DNA from: Stutzerimonas stutzeri
GTDB lineage: Bacteria > Pseudomonadota > Gammaproteobacteria > Pseudomonadales > Pseudomonadaceae
Direction of reading: 5' to 3'
Assembly (NCBI GenBank): GCA_002345575.1
Contig: DDVX01000004.1
Location: forward strand, 124,001-188,000
DNA length: 64,000 nucleotides
Shown here: positions 17,122 through 25,747 of the stretch, piece after piece
Layout of the letters: each line of letters begins with the position of its first letter
Numbering within the stretch: the first letter of the stretch is position 1
Notes under the pieces: generated by a model
What the model was told of the DNA's origin: nothing
Seen by the model: the letters and a program-made list of their open reading frames with translations, nothing else
The model's database searches: none
Program-made: the position numbers and the translations under genes

Positions 17122-17529
17122 TCAGAGATTGCTGTCGCCAGCCGCTTCCGGCTGATATTCGACTTCCAGCAGGGTCAGCTTGAGTACCTTGCCACCGGGA
17201 GTCGGCCAGTCGATGTGCTGTCCAACGGTCATGCCCAGCAGCGCAGTACCGACTGGCGCCAGTACCGAGACAGTGCCTTCCTTCCCGGCATCCTGGGGAA
17301 AAACCAGCGTCAGGTGATAATCCTTGGCGCCGCTTCCCTCACGACAATGGACACGTGAGTTCATCGAGACGACACCAGCTGGCAACTCGCTGCGCTCGAC
17401 TACCTGGGCACGAGACAATTCCTGTTCAAGCGCCTCGGCGGCTGGACCGTAATCATCCAGGCTATCGAGCAGCCGCTCCAGCCGCTGAAGATCGGGTTTG
17501 GTGATTATGATTGACGGTGCAGTGGTCAT
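17122..17529 (-). CDS. rnk: Rnk, nucleoside diphosphate kinase regulator
   Basis: A 135-residue member of the Rnk/GreA family. Residues 1-50 form a short coiled coil starting MTTAPSIIITKPDLQRLERL. The rest is a GreA C-terminal type domain (VSVLAPVGTALLGMTVGQHI). Rnk binds the RNA polymerase secondary channel region and affects nucleoside diphosphate kinase levels. In P. aeruginosa it can substitute for AlgQ in controlling Ndk, and algQ also lies in this window. Its 3' end meets cyaA with a 23-bp gap. Confidence 0.92.
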   Translation of the reverse strand: MTTAPSIIITKPDLQRLERLLDSLDDYGPAAEALEQELSRAQVVERSELPAGVVSMNSRVHCREGSGAKDYHLTLVFPQDAGKEGTVSVLAPVGTALLGMTVGQHIDWPTPGGKVLKLTLLEVEYQPEAAGDSNL

Positions 17530-17571
17530 GGGTCCTGGTCAGCTCCAGAAAAAAGTCAAAGGGGAAAAAGC

Positions 17572-17599
17572 AAAAACCCCGCCCTAAGGCGGGGTTTTT
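17572..17599 (-). terminator. Bidirectional-looking terminator downstream of cyaY
   Basis: AAAAACCCCGCC (17572-17583) pairs perfectly with GGCGGGGTTTTT (17588-17599) around a CTAA loop. It lies 80 bp beyond the cyaY stop and ahead of rnk, so it most likely ends the cyaY transcript and insulates rnk. Confidence 0.85.
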
Positions 17600-17679
17600 A
17601 AACCTGAACAGACCCTATCACAGCCTACTAAATAAGCAAGTGGGTCGCGGTTTGAGCACCCGTGCGCAAGCGCTCAGGT

Positions 17680-18012
17680 TTAGAGATCCTCGAACTCGAG
17701 CGCTTCGCCGCCTTGCTCCAGCACCACGCGGGCGAGTAGCTCGCCCAGGCGCTCGTCGTTACCGTCGCAGATCCAGAATTCTGCAGCCTCGTCATAGTCG
17801 AAATGGAAACCACCCGAACGGGCCGCGACCCAAAGCTGACGTAGCGCCGGCTGACGACTGAAGATCAGTTGGGTACCGTTTTCAAAGCGCACGGTCAGCA
17901 CGCCACCGGAGTTTTCCAGATCGACATCCATACCGCTGTGATCGAACACATCCTCGATTTCTTCCTGCACCGTATCGACAAGGTCGTGGTAGCGCGCTTC
18001 GCTAAGGCTCAT
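17680..18012 (-). CDS. cyaY: CyaY, bacterial frataxin
   Basis: A 110-residue iron-binding protein that modulates iron-sulfur cluster assembly on IscS. The start MSLSEARYHDLVDTVQEEIE at 18012 fits the family. Its first helix carries the acidic ridge (Asp and Glu residues), followed by the beta-sheet block GVLTVRFENGTQLIFSRQPA and the conserved LRQLWVAARSGGFHFDY. It is divergent from lptM with a 147-bp gap, as in other pseudomonads. Its transcript ends at the hairpin at 17572-17599. Confidence 0.95.
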   Translation of the reverse strand: MSLSEARYHDLVDTVQEEIEDVFDHSGMDVDLENSGGVLTVRFENGTQLIFSRQPALRQLWVAARSGGFHFDYDEAAEFWICDGNDERLGELLARVVLEQGGEALEFEDL

Positions 18013-18159
18013 GGGTCGTTTTCCTGCTGAATAAATGGCGGTCACAGCCGCGACACGCGGGCGAGCTTAACAGGCCTGCAGCGCAACTGCCGCTCACATA
18101 GGCAAGCCACCGAGCGCTGGGTATACTCGCGACATTCGTTTTTTCAAGGAATTTCACCC

Positions 18160-18300
18160 ATGAAGCGTCTGCTGCTTCCTCTTATCGCACTCGCTGTGCT
18201 GGGCTCCGTGCTCGCCGGCTGCGGCCAGAAAGGTCCGCTGTATCTGCCGGATGACGAGGCGACCGTCAAAGAACGCTCCAAAGACCGATTCGAACTGTAA
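18160..18300 (+). CDS. lptM: LptM/LppL small lipoprotein
   Basis: A 46-residue lipoprotein. The signal peptide starts MKRLLLPLIALAVLGS and ends in the lipobox VLAGC, then the conserved GQKGPLYLPD motif. The homologue YifL/LptM of E. coli assists maturation of the LptD-LptE outer-membrane complex. In Pseudomonas the gene next to lysA is called lppL. An AAGGA site lies 9 bases upstream. It is 11 bp upstream of lysA and probably co-transcribed with it. Confidence 0.9.
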   Translation: MKRLLLPLIALAVLGSVLAGCGQKGPLYLPDDEATVKERSKDRFEL

Positions 18301-18311
18301 GGAGGCATCAC

Positions 18312-19559
18312 ATGGAGGCCTTCTCGTACCGCGACGGTCAACTCTTCGCGGAGGACGTGGCGCTGCCCGCTCTCGCGCAGCGCTTCGGCACCCCCACTTA
18401 TATCTATTCCCGCGCCCATATCGAGGCCCAGTACCGGGCCTACGCCGATGCACTGGCAGGCGTGCCACATCTGGTCTGCTTTGCGGTGAAAGCCAACTCC
18501 AACCTCGGCGTGCTCAATGTACTGGCGCGCCTGGGTGCCGGCTTCGACATCGTTTCCCGCGGCGAGCTGGAGCGCGTGCTGGCCGCCGGCGGGCAGCCGG
18601 AGCGCATCGTCTTTTCCGGCGTCGGCAAGACCCGCGACGACATGCGCCGCGCACTGGAAGTGGGCGTGCACTGCTTCAACGTCGAGTCTATCGACGAGCT
18701 TGAGCGCCTACAGCAGGTTGCCGCTGAGCTGGACGTCATTGCCCCGGTGTCGCTGCGAGTCAATCCGGACGTGGATGCCGGCACCCATCCGTACATTTCC
18801 ACGGGCCTCAAGGAAAACAAGTTCGGCATTGCCATCACCGATGCCGAGGCCGTTTATGCCCGCGCCGATGAGCTGAGCAACCTTGAAGTGATCGGTGTCG
18901 ATTGTCATATCGGCTCACAGCTGACCAGCCTGTCGCCCTTCCTCGACGCGCTGGACCGCCTGCTGGTGCTGGTGGACCGCCTGGCCGAACGCGGCATCCA
19001 TATCCGCCACCTTGACCTGGGCGGCGGCCTCGGCGTTCGCTACCGCGACGAGCAACCCCCGTTGGCCGGCGACTACATTCAAGCCGTGCGCAAGCGCGTT
19101 GAGGGCCGCGAGCTGACGCTGGTATTCGAGCCCGGCCGCTCTATCGTTGCTAACGCTGGCGTACTGCTAACCCGCGTGGAATACCTCAAGCATACCGAGC
19201 ACAAGGATTTTGCCATCGTCGATGCGGCGATGAACGACCTGATCCGCCCGGCCCTGTACCAGGCCTGGATGGATGTGGTACCGGTGCAGCCGCGCGAAGA
19301 CCAAGGCCGTCCGTACGACATCGTCGGGCCGATCTGCGAAACCGGGGATTTCCTCGCCAAGGACCGTCAACTGGCACTGGCCGAAGGTGATCTGCTAGCC
19401 GTGCGTTCGGCCGGTGCCTACGGCTTCGTCATGAGTTCCAACTACAACACCCGCGGCCGTGCCGCTGAGGTGATGGTGGACGGTGATCAGGCTTTCGAAG
19501 TGCGCCGCCGCGAAAGTGTGCAGGAGCTCTATGCCGGCGAAAGCCTGCTGCCCTCCTGA
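18312..19559 (+). CDS. lysA: Diaminopimelate decarboxylase
   Basis: PLP enzyme that decarboxylates meso-diaminopimelate to lysine, the last step of lysine synthesis. It has 415 residues. The PLP lysine is in LVCFAVKANSN near residue 59. The glycine loop HLDLGGGLGVRY and the active-site cysteine motif PICETGDFLA are present. A GGAGG site precedes the ATG. dapF, encoded 10 bp downstream, makes its substrate from the LL isomer, so the operon joins the two last steps. Confidence 0.97.
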   Translation: MEAFSYRDGQLFAEDVALPALAQRFGTPTYIYSRAHIEAQYRAYADALAGVPHLVCFAVKANSNLGVLNVLARLGAGFDIVSRGELERVLAAGGQPERIVFSGVGKTRDDMRRALEVGVHCFNVESIDELERLQQVAAELDVIAPVSLRVNPDVDAGTHPYISTGLKENKFGIAITDAEAVYARADELSNLEVIGVDCHIGSQLTSLSPFLDALDRLLVLVDRLAERGIHIRHLDLGGGLGVRYRDEQPPLAGDYIQAVRKRVEGRELTLVFEPGRSIVANAGVLLTRVEYLKHTEHKDFAIVDAAMNDLIRPALYQAWMDVVPVQPREDQGRPYDIVGPICETGDFLAKDRQLALAEGDLLAVRSAGAYGFVMSSNYNTRGRAAEVMVDGDQAFEVRRRESVQELYAGESLLPS

Positions 19560-19569
19560 GGCCAAAACG

Positions 19570-20400
19570 ATGCTTCTGCGCTTCACCAAGATGCACGGCC
19601 TGGGCAACGATTTCATGGTCATTGACCTGATCAGCCAGCACGCGCACATCCAGCCCAAGCATGCCAAGGCATGGGGCGACCGCCATACCGGCGTGGGTTT
19701 CGATCAGCTATTGCTGGTCGAGCCACCGCATAATCCCGATGTCGACTTTCGCTACCGGATCTTCAACAGTGATGGCTCGGAAGTAGAACAGTGCGGTAAC
19801 GGTGCGCGCTGCTTCGCCCGCTTCGTGCTGGATAAGCGGCTGACCACTAAACGCGAGATACGCGTGGAAACCAAAGGCGGCATCATCGAGCTGAACCTGC
19901 GCGCTGACGGCCAGATCAGCGTCGACATGGGCCCGCCAAGGCTGGCTCCGGCGGACATCCCGTTCCAGGCAGACAGCGAAGCCCTGAGCTACCCGCTGGA
20001 AGTCGACGACCAATCGCTGGAGATCGCTGCGATCTCCATGGGCAACCCCCACGCCGTGCTACGCGTGAGCGATATCGACAGCGCCCCGGTGCATGCACTG
20101 GGGCCGAAAATCGAACATCACCCGCGCTTCCCGCAGCGGGTCAATGCCGGTTTCCTGCAGATCCTAGATCGCCAGCACGCTAGGTTGCGTGTTTGGGAGC
20201 GCGGTGCCGGCGAAACCCAGGCTTGCGGAACCGGCGCTTGCGCCGCCGCGGTCGCCGCGATTCGCCAAGGCTGGATGGATTCGCCAGTGCAGATTGACCT
20301 TCCCGGTGGCCGTCTGTCCATCGAATGGGCAGGTTCCGGGCAGCCCGTTATCATGACCGGCCCCGCCGTACGCGTTTTTGAAGGACAGGTTCGTCTATGA
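19570..20400 (+). CDS. dapF: Diaminopimelate epimerase
   Basis: Converts LL- to meso-diaminopimelate for peptidoglycan and lysine. It has 276 residues, starting MLLRFTKMHGLGNDFMVIDL. The two catalytic cysteines sit in EQCGNGARC (near residue 75) and TQACGTGAC (near residue 219). An upstream extension inside lysA is not used. The stop overlaps the DUF484 start by 4 bases (ATGA). Confidence 0.97.
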   Translation: MLLRFTKMHGLGNDFMVIDLISQHAHIQPKHAKAWGDRHTGVGFDQLLLVEPPHNPDVDFRYRIFNSDGSEVEQCGNGARCFARFVLDKRLTTKREIRVETKGGIIELNLRADGQISVDMGPPRLAPADIPFQADSEALSYPLEVDDQSLEIAAISMGNPHAVLRVSDIDSAPVHALGPKIEHHPRFPQRVNAGFLQILDRQHARLRVWERGAGETQACGTGACAAAVAAIRQGWMDSPVQIDLPGGRLSIEWAGSGQPVIMTGPAVRVFEGQVRL

Positions 20401-21092
20401 CCGAGCAGAACCCAGCCAGCCCGAAGTTGCCCGACGCCGAAGCTGTCGCGGCCTACCTGAGTGCTCATCCGGAGTTTTTCGTCGATCACGACGAGCTGAT
20501 TCCCGAGCTGCGCATTCCACACCTGCCGGGCGGCGCCGTATCGCTGGTAGAGCGCCAGGTAAAGCTGTTGCGCGAGCGCAATATCGAGATGCGCCATCGC
20601 CTGTCACAACTGATGGACGTGGCCCGCGACAATGATCGTTTGTTCGACAAGACCCGCCGCCTGGTGCTCGACCTGCTCGACTCCAGCAGTCTGGAGGATG
20701 TTATCGGTGCCGTGGATGAAAGCCTGCGCCATGAGTTCCAGGTGCCTTTCGTCAGCCTGATCCTGTTCAGCGAAACCCCGCTATCGGTGGGGCGAAGCGT
20801 CAGCCAGGCCGAAGCACAACAGGCCATCGGCGGCCTGCTGGCCGGAGGCAAGACGATTTGCGGCGTGCTTCGCCCGCATGAACTGGCGTTCCTCTTCGGA
20901 GAAGAGGCCAGCAAGGAGATCGGCTCCGCTGCGGTAGTCGCACTCAGTCAGCAACAGGGCATCCTGGCCATCGGCAGCCGCGACCCGCAACATTACAAGA
21001 GCTCGCTGGGCACGTTGTTCCTGGGCTATATCGCCGAGATCCTGACCCGCGTCCTGCCGCGCTTCTCCACGCCACTGCGCTCGGTGCGCTGA
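20397..21092 (+). CDS. DUF484 family protein, GAF-like
   Basis: A 231-residue soluble protein, constant neighbour of dapF and xerC in gammaproteobacteria. Residues 15-60 contain VAAYLSAHPEFFVDHDELIPEL and VSLVERQVKLLRERN, leading to a helix and then a GAF-like domain (residues 75-220) with VPFVSLILFSE and GILAIGSRDPQHY. Its function is unknown. A link to XerC or cell division is suggested only by linkage. It is translationally coupled to dapF, and the gap to xerC is 199 bp. Confidence 0.9.
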   Translation: MTEQNPASPKLPDAEAVAAYLSAHPEFFVDHDELIPELRIPHLPGGAVSLVERQVKLLRERNIEMRHRLSQLMDVARDNDRLFDKTRRLVLDLLDSSSLEDVIGAVDESLRHEFQVPFVSLILFSETPLSVGRSVSQAEAQQAIGGLLAGGKTICGVLRPHELAFLFGEEASKEIGSAAVVALSQQQGILAIGSRDPQHYKSSLGTLFLGYIAEILTRVLPRFSTPLRSVR

Positions 21093-21106
21093 GGGCGAGA
21101 CAACGC

Positions 21107-21190
21107 GTAGGGTAGATATCGTGTTTCACGTCCGCCCTATGTGCCGTCGGCACCATCTGATGGATCGATGGGGCGCTACGGTGGAGTAAC
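21107..21190. repeat. Degenerate REP-like sequence between DUF484 and xerC
   Basis: The stretch starts GTAGGGTAGAT and contains GGATCGATGG and GGTGGAGTAACGTCC. It resembles the clearer element at 30401-30473 in its GTAGGGTGGAT-like end and its GGTGGA blocks. The 199-bp gap holds no gene that I can support. Confidence 0.35.
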
Positions 21191-21291
21191 GTCCGTGTCG
21201 TCTGGCCTGGCCAGACGAAGTGGACTGAAAGCCAAGCCCACCACGGCCTGCATTTCGCACGGCGTCTTTATCGGCTTTCAAGGTTTCGCCC

Positions 21292-22191
21292 ATGAACAAC
21301 GACCTCGACGCCTATTTTCAGTACCTGCGCAGCGAGCGACAAGTGTCGCCGCACACCTTGGACGGCTATCGGCGCGATCTGCTCAAGGTGGTCGATTACT
21401 GCACCAAGCAGCCATTGCAGCAGTGGGCCGAGCTGAAGACCCATCATGTTCGCCAGCTGATTGCTGACCAGCATCGCAAAGGACTTTCCAGCCGCAGCCT
21501 GGCACGGCTGCTTTCATCGCTGCGTGGGCTGTATCGCTACCTCAATCAGGAGGGCCGTTGTGCCCACGATCCGGCGGCGGGCATCTCCGCCCCGAAAGGC
21601 GAAAAGCGCCTGCCACGGCTGCTGGATACCGACCGGGCGATGCAGCTGCTCGACGGCGGCATCGAAGACGACTTCATCGGCCACCGCGATCAAGCCATGT
21701 TGGAGTTGTTCTACTCATCCGGCCTGCGCCTGGCGGAACTGGTCGGGCTGAATCTCGACCAGCTCGACCTGCCGGCAGGCCTGGTGCAGGTGGAGGGCAA
21801 GGGCAACAAGGCGCGCGTGCTGCCCGTCGGGCGCAAGGCACTTGAAGCACTGCAGGCCTGGTTGCCGTTGCGCGCTCTGAGCAACCCTTTAGATGGTGCG
21901 GTTTTCGTCAGCCAAAAGGGCCGCCGCCTCGGCGCACGCGCGGTGCAGTTACGGGTGCGCCAGGCCGGCGTTCGCGAGCTGGGTCAGCACCTTCACCCGC
22001 ACATGCTCAGGCACAGTTTCGCCAGCCATATGCTGGAGTCCTCGCAGGACCTGCGCTCGGTGCAGGATCTGCTCGGCCATGCCGACATTGGCACCACGCA
22101 GATCTACACCCACCTGGATTTCCAGCACCTGGCCAAGGTCTACGATCAGGCGCACCCTCGCGCCAAACGCAAGCAGGACAGTGAACCATGA
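21292..22191 (+). CDS. xerC: XerC tyrosine recombinase
   Basis: Acts with XerD at dif to resolve chromosome dimers at division. It has 299 residues. The N-terminal SAM-like core-binding domain (about 1-85) starts MNNDLDAYFQYLRSERQVSP. The catalytic domain has the Arg in SSGLRLAELVGL (near 145), the HMLRHSFASHML box with His-x-x-Arg, the LGHADIGTTQIYTH block and the nucleophile Tyr near residue 272. The stop overlaps the HAD gene start by 4 bases. Confidence 0.97.
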   Translation: MNNDLDAYFQYLRSERQVSPHTLDGYRRDLLKVVDYCTKQPLQQWAELKTHHVRQLIADQHRKGLSSRSLARLLSSLRGLYRYLNQEGRCAHDPAAGISAPKGEKRLPRLLDTDRAMQLLDGGIEDDFIGHRDQAMLELFYSSGLRLAELVGLNLDQLDLPAGLVQVEGKGNKARVLPVGRKALEALQAWLPLRALSNPLDGAVFVSQKGRRLGARAVQLRVRQAGVRELGQHLHPHMLRHSFASHMLESSQDLRSVQDLLGHADIGTTQIYTHLDFQHLAKVYDQAHPRAKRKQDSEP

Positions 22192-22892
22192 GTATCCGGC
22201 TGATCACCTTCGACCTCGACGACACGCTGTGGGATGTACGCCCAGTGCTACACAGCGCCGAGTTGGTGCTGCGCGAGTGGCTAACCGGGAATGCTCCCGA
22301 TTTGAACGACTTCACCGTCGAGGCACTGGGCACCATCCGCCGCACGCTACTCGACGCGCAGCCGGAATTGCGCCACCGCATCAGTGAGTTGCGACGGCGT
22401 ATTCTGTGTCACGCATTGGAGGAAGCCGGCTATCCACAGGGCGAAGCGCGCGAGCTGGCCGAACAGGCCTTTCAGGTGTTTCTCGAAGCACGGCATGCGG
22501 TACAGCTGTTTCCCGAGGTGCATCCGACCCTGGAGCTGCTCGCCAACCACTACACCCTGGGCGTGATCACCAACGGCAACGCCGACGTGCGCCGGCTGGG
22601 TCTGGCCGACTATTTCCACTTCGCCTTGTGCGCCGAAGAGCTGGGCATCGGTAAGCCCGACCCGCGCCCTTTCCAGGAAGCACTCAGCCGAGCCGGGGTA
22701 GCCGCAGAGCACGCCGTGCATATCGGCGATCACCCGAGCGACGACATCGGCGGTGCGCAACGAGCCGGCATGCGCGCCATCTGGTTCAACCCCGGCAGAG
22801 CGCCTTGGCAACAGACTGGCGCGCAGCCGGATGCGGTCATCGGTAATCTTGGGGAGCTGCCAACGCTGCTCGATAACTGGTGCAGGCCGTAG
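22188..22892 (+). CDS. HAD family hydrolase (YigB-like)
   Basis: A 234-residue HAD-superfamily phosphatase. Motif I is FDLDDTLWDV with the nucleophile Asp near residue 9. Motif II is VITNGN, motif III has the Lys in GIGKPDPRPF, and motif IV is HIGDHPSDDIGGA. Its position after xerC matches E. coli YigB, which dephosphorylates FMN and a riboflavin precursor. That substrate is an inference by context. It is translationally coupled to xerC and followed by a strong terminator. Confidence 0.9.
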   Translation: MSIRLITFDLDDTLWDVRPVLHSAELVLREWLTGNAPDLNDFTVEALGTIRRTLLDAQPELRHRISELRRRILCHALEEAGYPQGEARELAEQAFQVFLEARHAVQLFPEVHPTLELLANHYTLGVITNGNADVRRLGLADYFHFALCAEELGIGKPDPRPFQEALSRAGVAAEHAVHIGDHPSDDIGGAQRAGMRAIWFNPGRAPWQQTGAQPDAVIGNLGELPTLLDNWCRP

Positions 22893-22967
22893 AGCCGGAT
22901 CCGTTCGACCTTACACCTTGCCAATTAGCCGCGCCGAAACGACAACAACCGGCTAACCGCACACGAA

Positions 22968-22998
22968 AAAGCCCAGCACCACGTCGGCGCTGGGCTTT
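22968..22998. terminator. Bidirectional terminator between HAD gene and sutA
   Basis: AAAGCCCAGC (22968-22977) pairs with GCTGGGCTTT (22989-22998), with CC and GG extending the stem inside the loop. The flanks are A-rich on the left and T-rich on the right. The genes converge here, so it can serve both. Confidence 0.8.
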
Positions 22999-23076
22999 AA
23001 CAGGGATGAAGCCTGGGTCACTGCCGACGAAGCTTTCCAGCTGCTTCGTCCACCATGTACCGCTTCACCGCCCCGC

Positions 23077-23409
23077 TCAAATAGGACGGCTGCCGTACTT
23101 GCTGTCCGGCTTCTTCGGCGGGTCGGCTACCACGTTGGGCTCGACTTCCTGCACCCGGCCACCACGTGCCAGGTACTCTTCCATGGCCCGCGCCAGCTCA
23201 TCGCGTTCGCGCTGCTTGGCTTCGATGCTGGGCAAGTCCTCGAGCTCAACGGCTTTGGCCTTAGCCTTTTTCGGCGTAGGTGTGGCGCGCTCGCTGTCGG
23301 TGCCTTCATGGTCGTCGTCGACATCTTCAGGGTCGGCTGTCTCCAGCTCGTCTCCTTCTTCGCCCTCGTCAACGTCCAGGTCGTCTTGTTCTAGTTCTTC
23401 GTCACTCAT
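23077..23409 (-). CDS. sutA: SutA, RNA polymerase-binding growth-arrest regulator
   Basis: A 110-residue, highly acidic and probably disordered protein. The N-terminus starts MSDEELEQDDLDVDEGEEGD. The middle is helical (VELEDLPSIEAKQRERDELA) and the tail ends PPKKPDSKYGSRPI. In P. aeruginosa SutA binds RNA polymerase and supports transcription of ribosomal and other genes in slow growth. The gene order sutA-yjbQ-amtB-glnK agrees with that genome. The sequence has no other recognisable domain, so assignment rests on overall pattern and synteny. Confidence 0.88.
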   Translation of the reverse strand: MSDEELEQDDLDVDEGEEGDELETADPEDVDDDHEGTDSERATPTPKKAKAKAVELEDLPSIEAKQRERDELARAMEEYLARGGRVQEVEPNVVADPPKKPDSKYGSRPI

Positions 23410-23482
23410 GTTCCAACCTCATGCCTAGCCAGCGGTAGTTATAGCCCAGCGATACGCTTTGGGCGCTCTCGCAAGAAAAAAT

Positions 23483-23908
23483 TCAACTCACCATCCCGTA
23501 CAACGTTGCGATCACCTGCCGCGAGCCGCCCTGGTCCCGGTGTTCACCCAGATAGATGCCCTGCCAGGTGCCCAGTGCCAAACTTCCTTGCGCCACCGGC
23601 ACACTCAACTGACAGCCCAGCAGGCTGGCCTTGAAATGTGCAGGCAAATCGTCAGGCCCTTCGTAATCATGCTCGTAACCGCTCGCCCCCTGCGGCACCA
23701 GTTGATTGAAGAAGCGCTCAAAATCACGGCGGACGGCAGCATCGGCACCCTCATTTACGGTCAACGAAGCCGAGGTATGCCGCAGCCACAGGTGTAACAG
23801 ACCAACCCGGTATTGCTGCAGTTCCGGCAGGGCCGCTAGCAGCTCATCGGTGATCAGATGGAAGCCTCGCGGGCGCGGGCGCAAGCTGATGGTCGTCTGC
23901 TGCCACAT
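23483..23908 (-). CDS. YjbQ family protein (UPF0047)
   Basis: A 141-residue cytosolic protein starting MWQQTTISLRPRPRGFHLIT. The start at 23908 is preferred, because longer frames pass through the amtB terminator. The block LRHTSASLTVNEGAD, with a conserved His, and the C-terminal GTWQGIYLGEHRD are UPF0047 hallmarks. Members can show weak thiamine-phosphate synthase activity, but the true role is unknown. It lies between sutA and amtB on the same strand. Confidence 0.9.
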   Translation of the reverse strand: MWQQTTISLRPRPRGFHLITDELLAALPELQQYRVGLLHLWLRHTSASLTVNEGADAAVRRDFERFFNQLVPQGASGYEHDYEGPDDLPAHFKASLLGCQLSVPVAQGSLALGTWQGIYLGEHRDQGGSRQVIATLYGMVS

Positions 23909-23964
23909 GTCGAAAGCGCCCTCGCAACTGAACGGGCGCATTCTAACGCGACGACAGAAAAAAC

Positions 23965-23988
23965 AAAGGGCGCCGAAAGGCGCCCTTT
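23965..23988 (-). terminator. Terminator of the glnK-amtB operon
   Basis: AAAGGGCGCC (23965-23974) pairs perfectly with GGCGCCCTTT (23979-23988) around a GAAA loop, 15 bp after the amtB stop. Read on the minus strand it is followed by a T-rich stretch (GTTTTTTTC). Confidence 0.85.
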
Positions 23989-24002
23989 TGATGACTCGCA
24001 AA

Positions 24003-25256
24003 TCACTTCTTGCTGGTGAACTCCGGGTAGGCTTCGAGGCCGCATTCGACGACGTCCACGCCTTCGTATTCCTCTTCTGCGCTCACCCGCAGACCCATCA
24101 CCGCCTTGATGATGGCCCAGACGATCAGGCTGGCGCCGAACACCCAGCCAAAGATGCAGGCGACACCCAGCAGCTGAGCGGCAAAGCTGGCATCGGCATT
24201 GGTCGCCGGAACGATCAGCATCCCCCAGATTCCGACCACACCGTGTACCGAGATTGCGCCGACCGGGTCGTCAAGACGCAACCGGTCCATGCCAAGGATG
24301 CTGAACACTACCAGCACGCCACCCACTCCACCGATTAGAACGGCCTGCAACACTGAAGGGGTCAGCGGCTCGGCAGTAATCGCCACCAGGCCAGCCAGGG
24401 CACCGTTGAGGATCATGGTCAGATCGGACTTGCCGAACAGCAGGCGCGAGGTGATCAACGCCGCAACCAGGCCACCCGCTGCAGCCATGTTGGTGTTGGT
24501 GAAGACCTGGGCGACTGCGTTGGCGTCCTCAATGGTGCTCATGCGCAGTTGCGAGCCACCGTTGAAGCCGAACCAGCCCATCCACAGGATAAAGGTACCC
24601 AGTGTCGCCAGCGGCAGATTGGCGCCGGGGATGGCATTGATCTGGCCATTGGGGCCGTATTTGCCCTTGCGAGCCCCAAGCAGGAGGACACCGGCCAACG
24701 CAGCAGTAGCGCCCGCCATGTGCACAATCCCCGAGCCGGCGTAGTCCATGTAGCCAGCCGCATCGAGGAAACCGCCGCCCCATTTCCAAAAGCCCTGTAC
24801 CGGGTAGATGAAGCCAGTCATCACCACCGCGAAGGCGATGAAGGCCCATAGCTTCATACGCTCGGCCACTGCACCGGATACCACCGACATGCAGGTCGCA
24901 GCGAACACGATCTGGAAGAAGAAGTCGGCGCGGGCTGAATAGTACGGCGCATCCTCGCCGCCGGCTGCCACGACATCCACCGCGTGCTCATCACCGATCA
25001 GGAACCCCAGGCTTGGCAGAATGCCGCCCTCGGGACTCGAATACATGATGTAGTAGCCGATCAGCATGTACATGATCGATGCCACCGAATACAGCACGAT
25101 GTTCTTGGTGAGGATTTCCGCGGTGTTCTTCGCTCGTACCAGCCCCGACTCGAGCATGGCGAAACCGGCCGCCATCCACATCACCAGGGCGCCGCAGAGG
25201 ACGAAATAGAGGGTATCAAGCCCGTACTGGGCGGGTATCAGTGCTGTGCTGTCCAT
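24003..25256 (-). CDS. amtB: Ammonium transporter (Amt family)
   Basis: A 417-residue inner-membrane ammonium channel with about eleven membrane helices. The chain starts MDSTALIPAQYGLDTLYFVL without the cleaved signal peptide usual for Pseudomonas AmtB. The periplasmic gate Phe is in ADFFFQIVFAATCMSVVSG, the structural Asp in YMDYAGSGIVHMAG (which also gives the first pore His), and the second pore His in AISVHGVVGIWG. AGAGGTGAC is a clear ribosome binding site. It is in the glnK operon, and GlnK is expected to block it when nitrogen is plentiful. It looks like the second of two tandem transporters, the first being a relic at 25410-25709. Confidence 0.95.
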   Translation of the reverse strand: MDSTALIPAQYGLDTLYFVLCGALVMWMAAGFAMLESGLVRAKNTAEILTKNIVLYSVASIMYMLIGYYIMYSSPEGGILPSLGFLIGDEHAVDVVAAGGEDAPYYSARADFFFQIVFAATCMSVVSGAVAERMKLWAFIAFAVVMTGFIYPVQGFWKWGGGFLDAAGYMDYAGSGIVHMAGATAALAGVLLLGARKGKYGPNGQINAIPGANLPLATLGTFILWMGWFGFNGGSQLRMSTIEDANAVAQVFTNTNMAAAGGLVAALITSRLLFGKSDLTMILNGALAGLVAITAEPLTPSVLQAVLIGGVGGVLVVFSILGMDRLRLDDPVGAISVHGVVGIWGMLIVPATNADASFAAQLLGVACIFGWVFGASLIVWAIIKAVMGLRVSAEEEYEGVDVVECGLEAYPEFTSKK

Positions 25257-25409
25257 GTGTCACCTCTTGCTGTCGCGCATCTCGCGCCGTTCGGTCGCCA
25301 CCGAGCCGCTTTCTTGCGGCAAGCCGGCTCCCAGACCCCGGTATTGGCTCCGGGGGTTCGTACTCTTGAAATCGGGTTTGCTGCCTTCGCCAGTGCTGGC
25401 GTGGCTGCT

Positions 25410-25709
25410 CTAGGTCGAGCCGCGAATGTGAATGCCGGCGCGATTCACGGAGACGAGAGCGCCGCCTGGATGGGTGCCGGGCAGGCGAACGCGGCCACCA
25501 GCAGGGGCGCTGCCAGCGAACGCCAGTCTGTGATCAAGCGTGCAGAGGGATCTCGCCAGGCAGGCAATGGCCACGAACAGCAGTGGGCCGAGTGCCCTGT
25601 GCCTCCGTGGCGTGCCTCCCGAATCGAGCATTGTCACCGGCGCCAGGTGCGGGCCTGGGGTTTGCGGGGACAAAAGGGCTCCTAGCCCTGCGATTTTTCG
25701 CAGAGTCAT
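25410..25709 (-). pseudogene. Probable 5' relic of a first amtB gene
   Basis: Starting at 25709, 8 bases after AGGAG and 38 bp after the glnK stop, the frame reads MTLRKIAGLGALLS. From memory that is the signal-peptide start of Pseudomonas AmtB. After residue 14 the frame no longer continues as a signal peptide but contains LDSGGT, comparable with the LNSGDT of mature AmtB. It then runs without recognisable transporter sequence to a stop at 25410. I infer that most of an amtB1 gene was deleted. It could instead be a short orphan reading frame. The 153 bp between its stop and amtB hold nothing else. Confidence 0.55.
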
Positions 25710-25747
25710 GGTGTTCACTCCTGGGGCGTGGGGTTCGGAGGGCTTGC

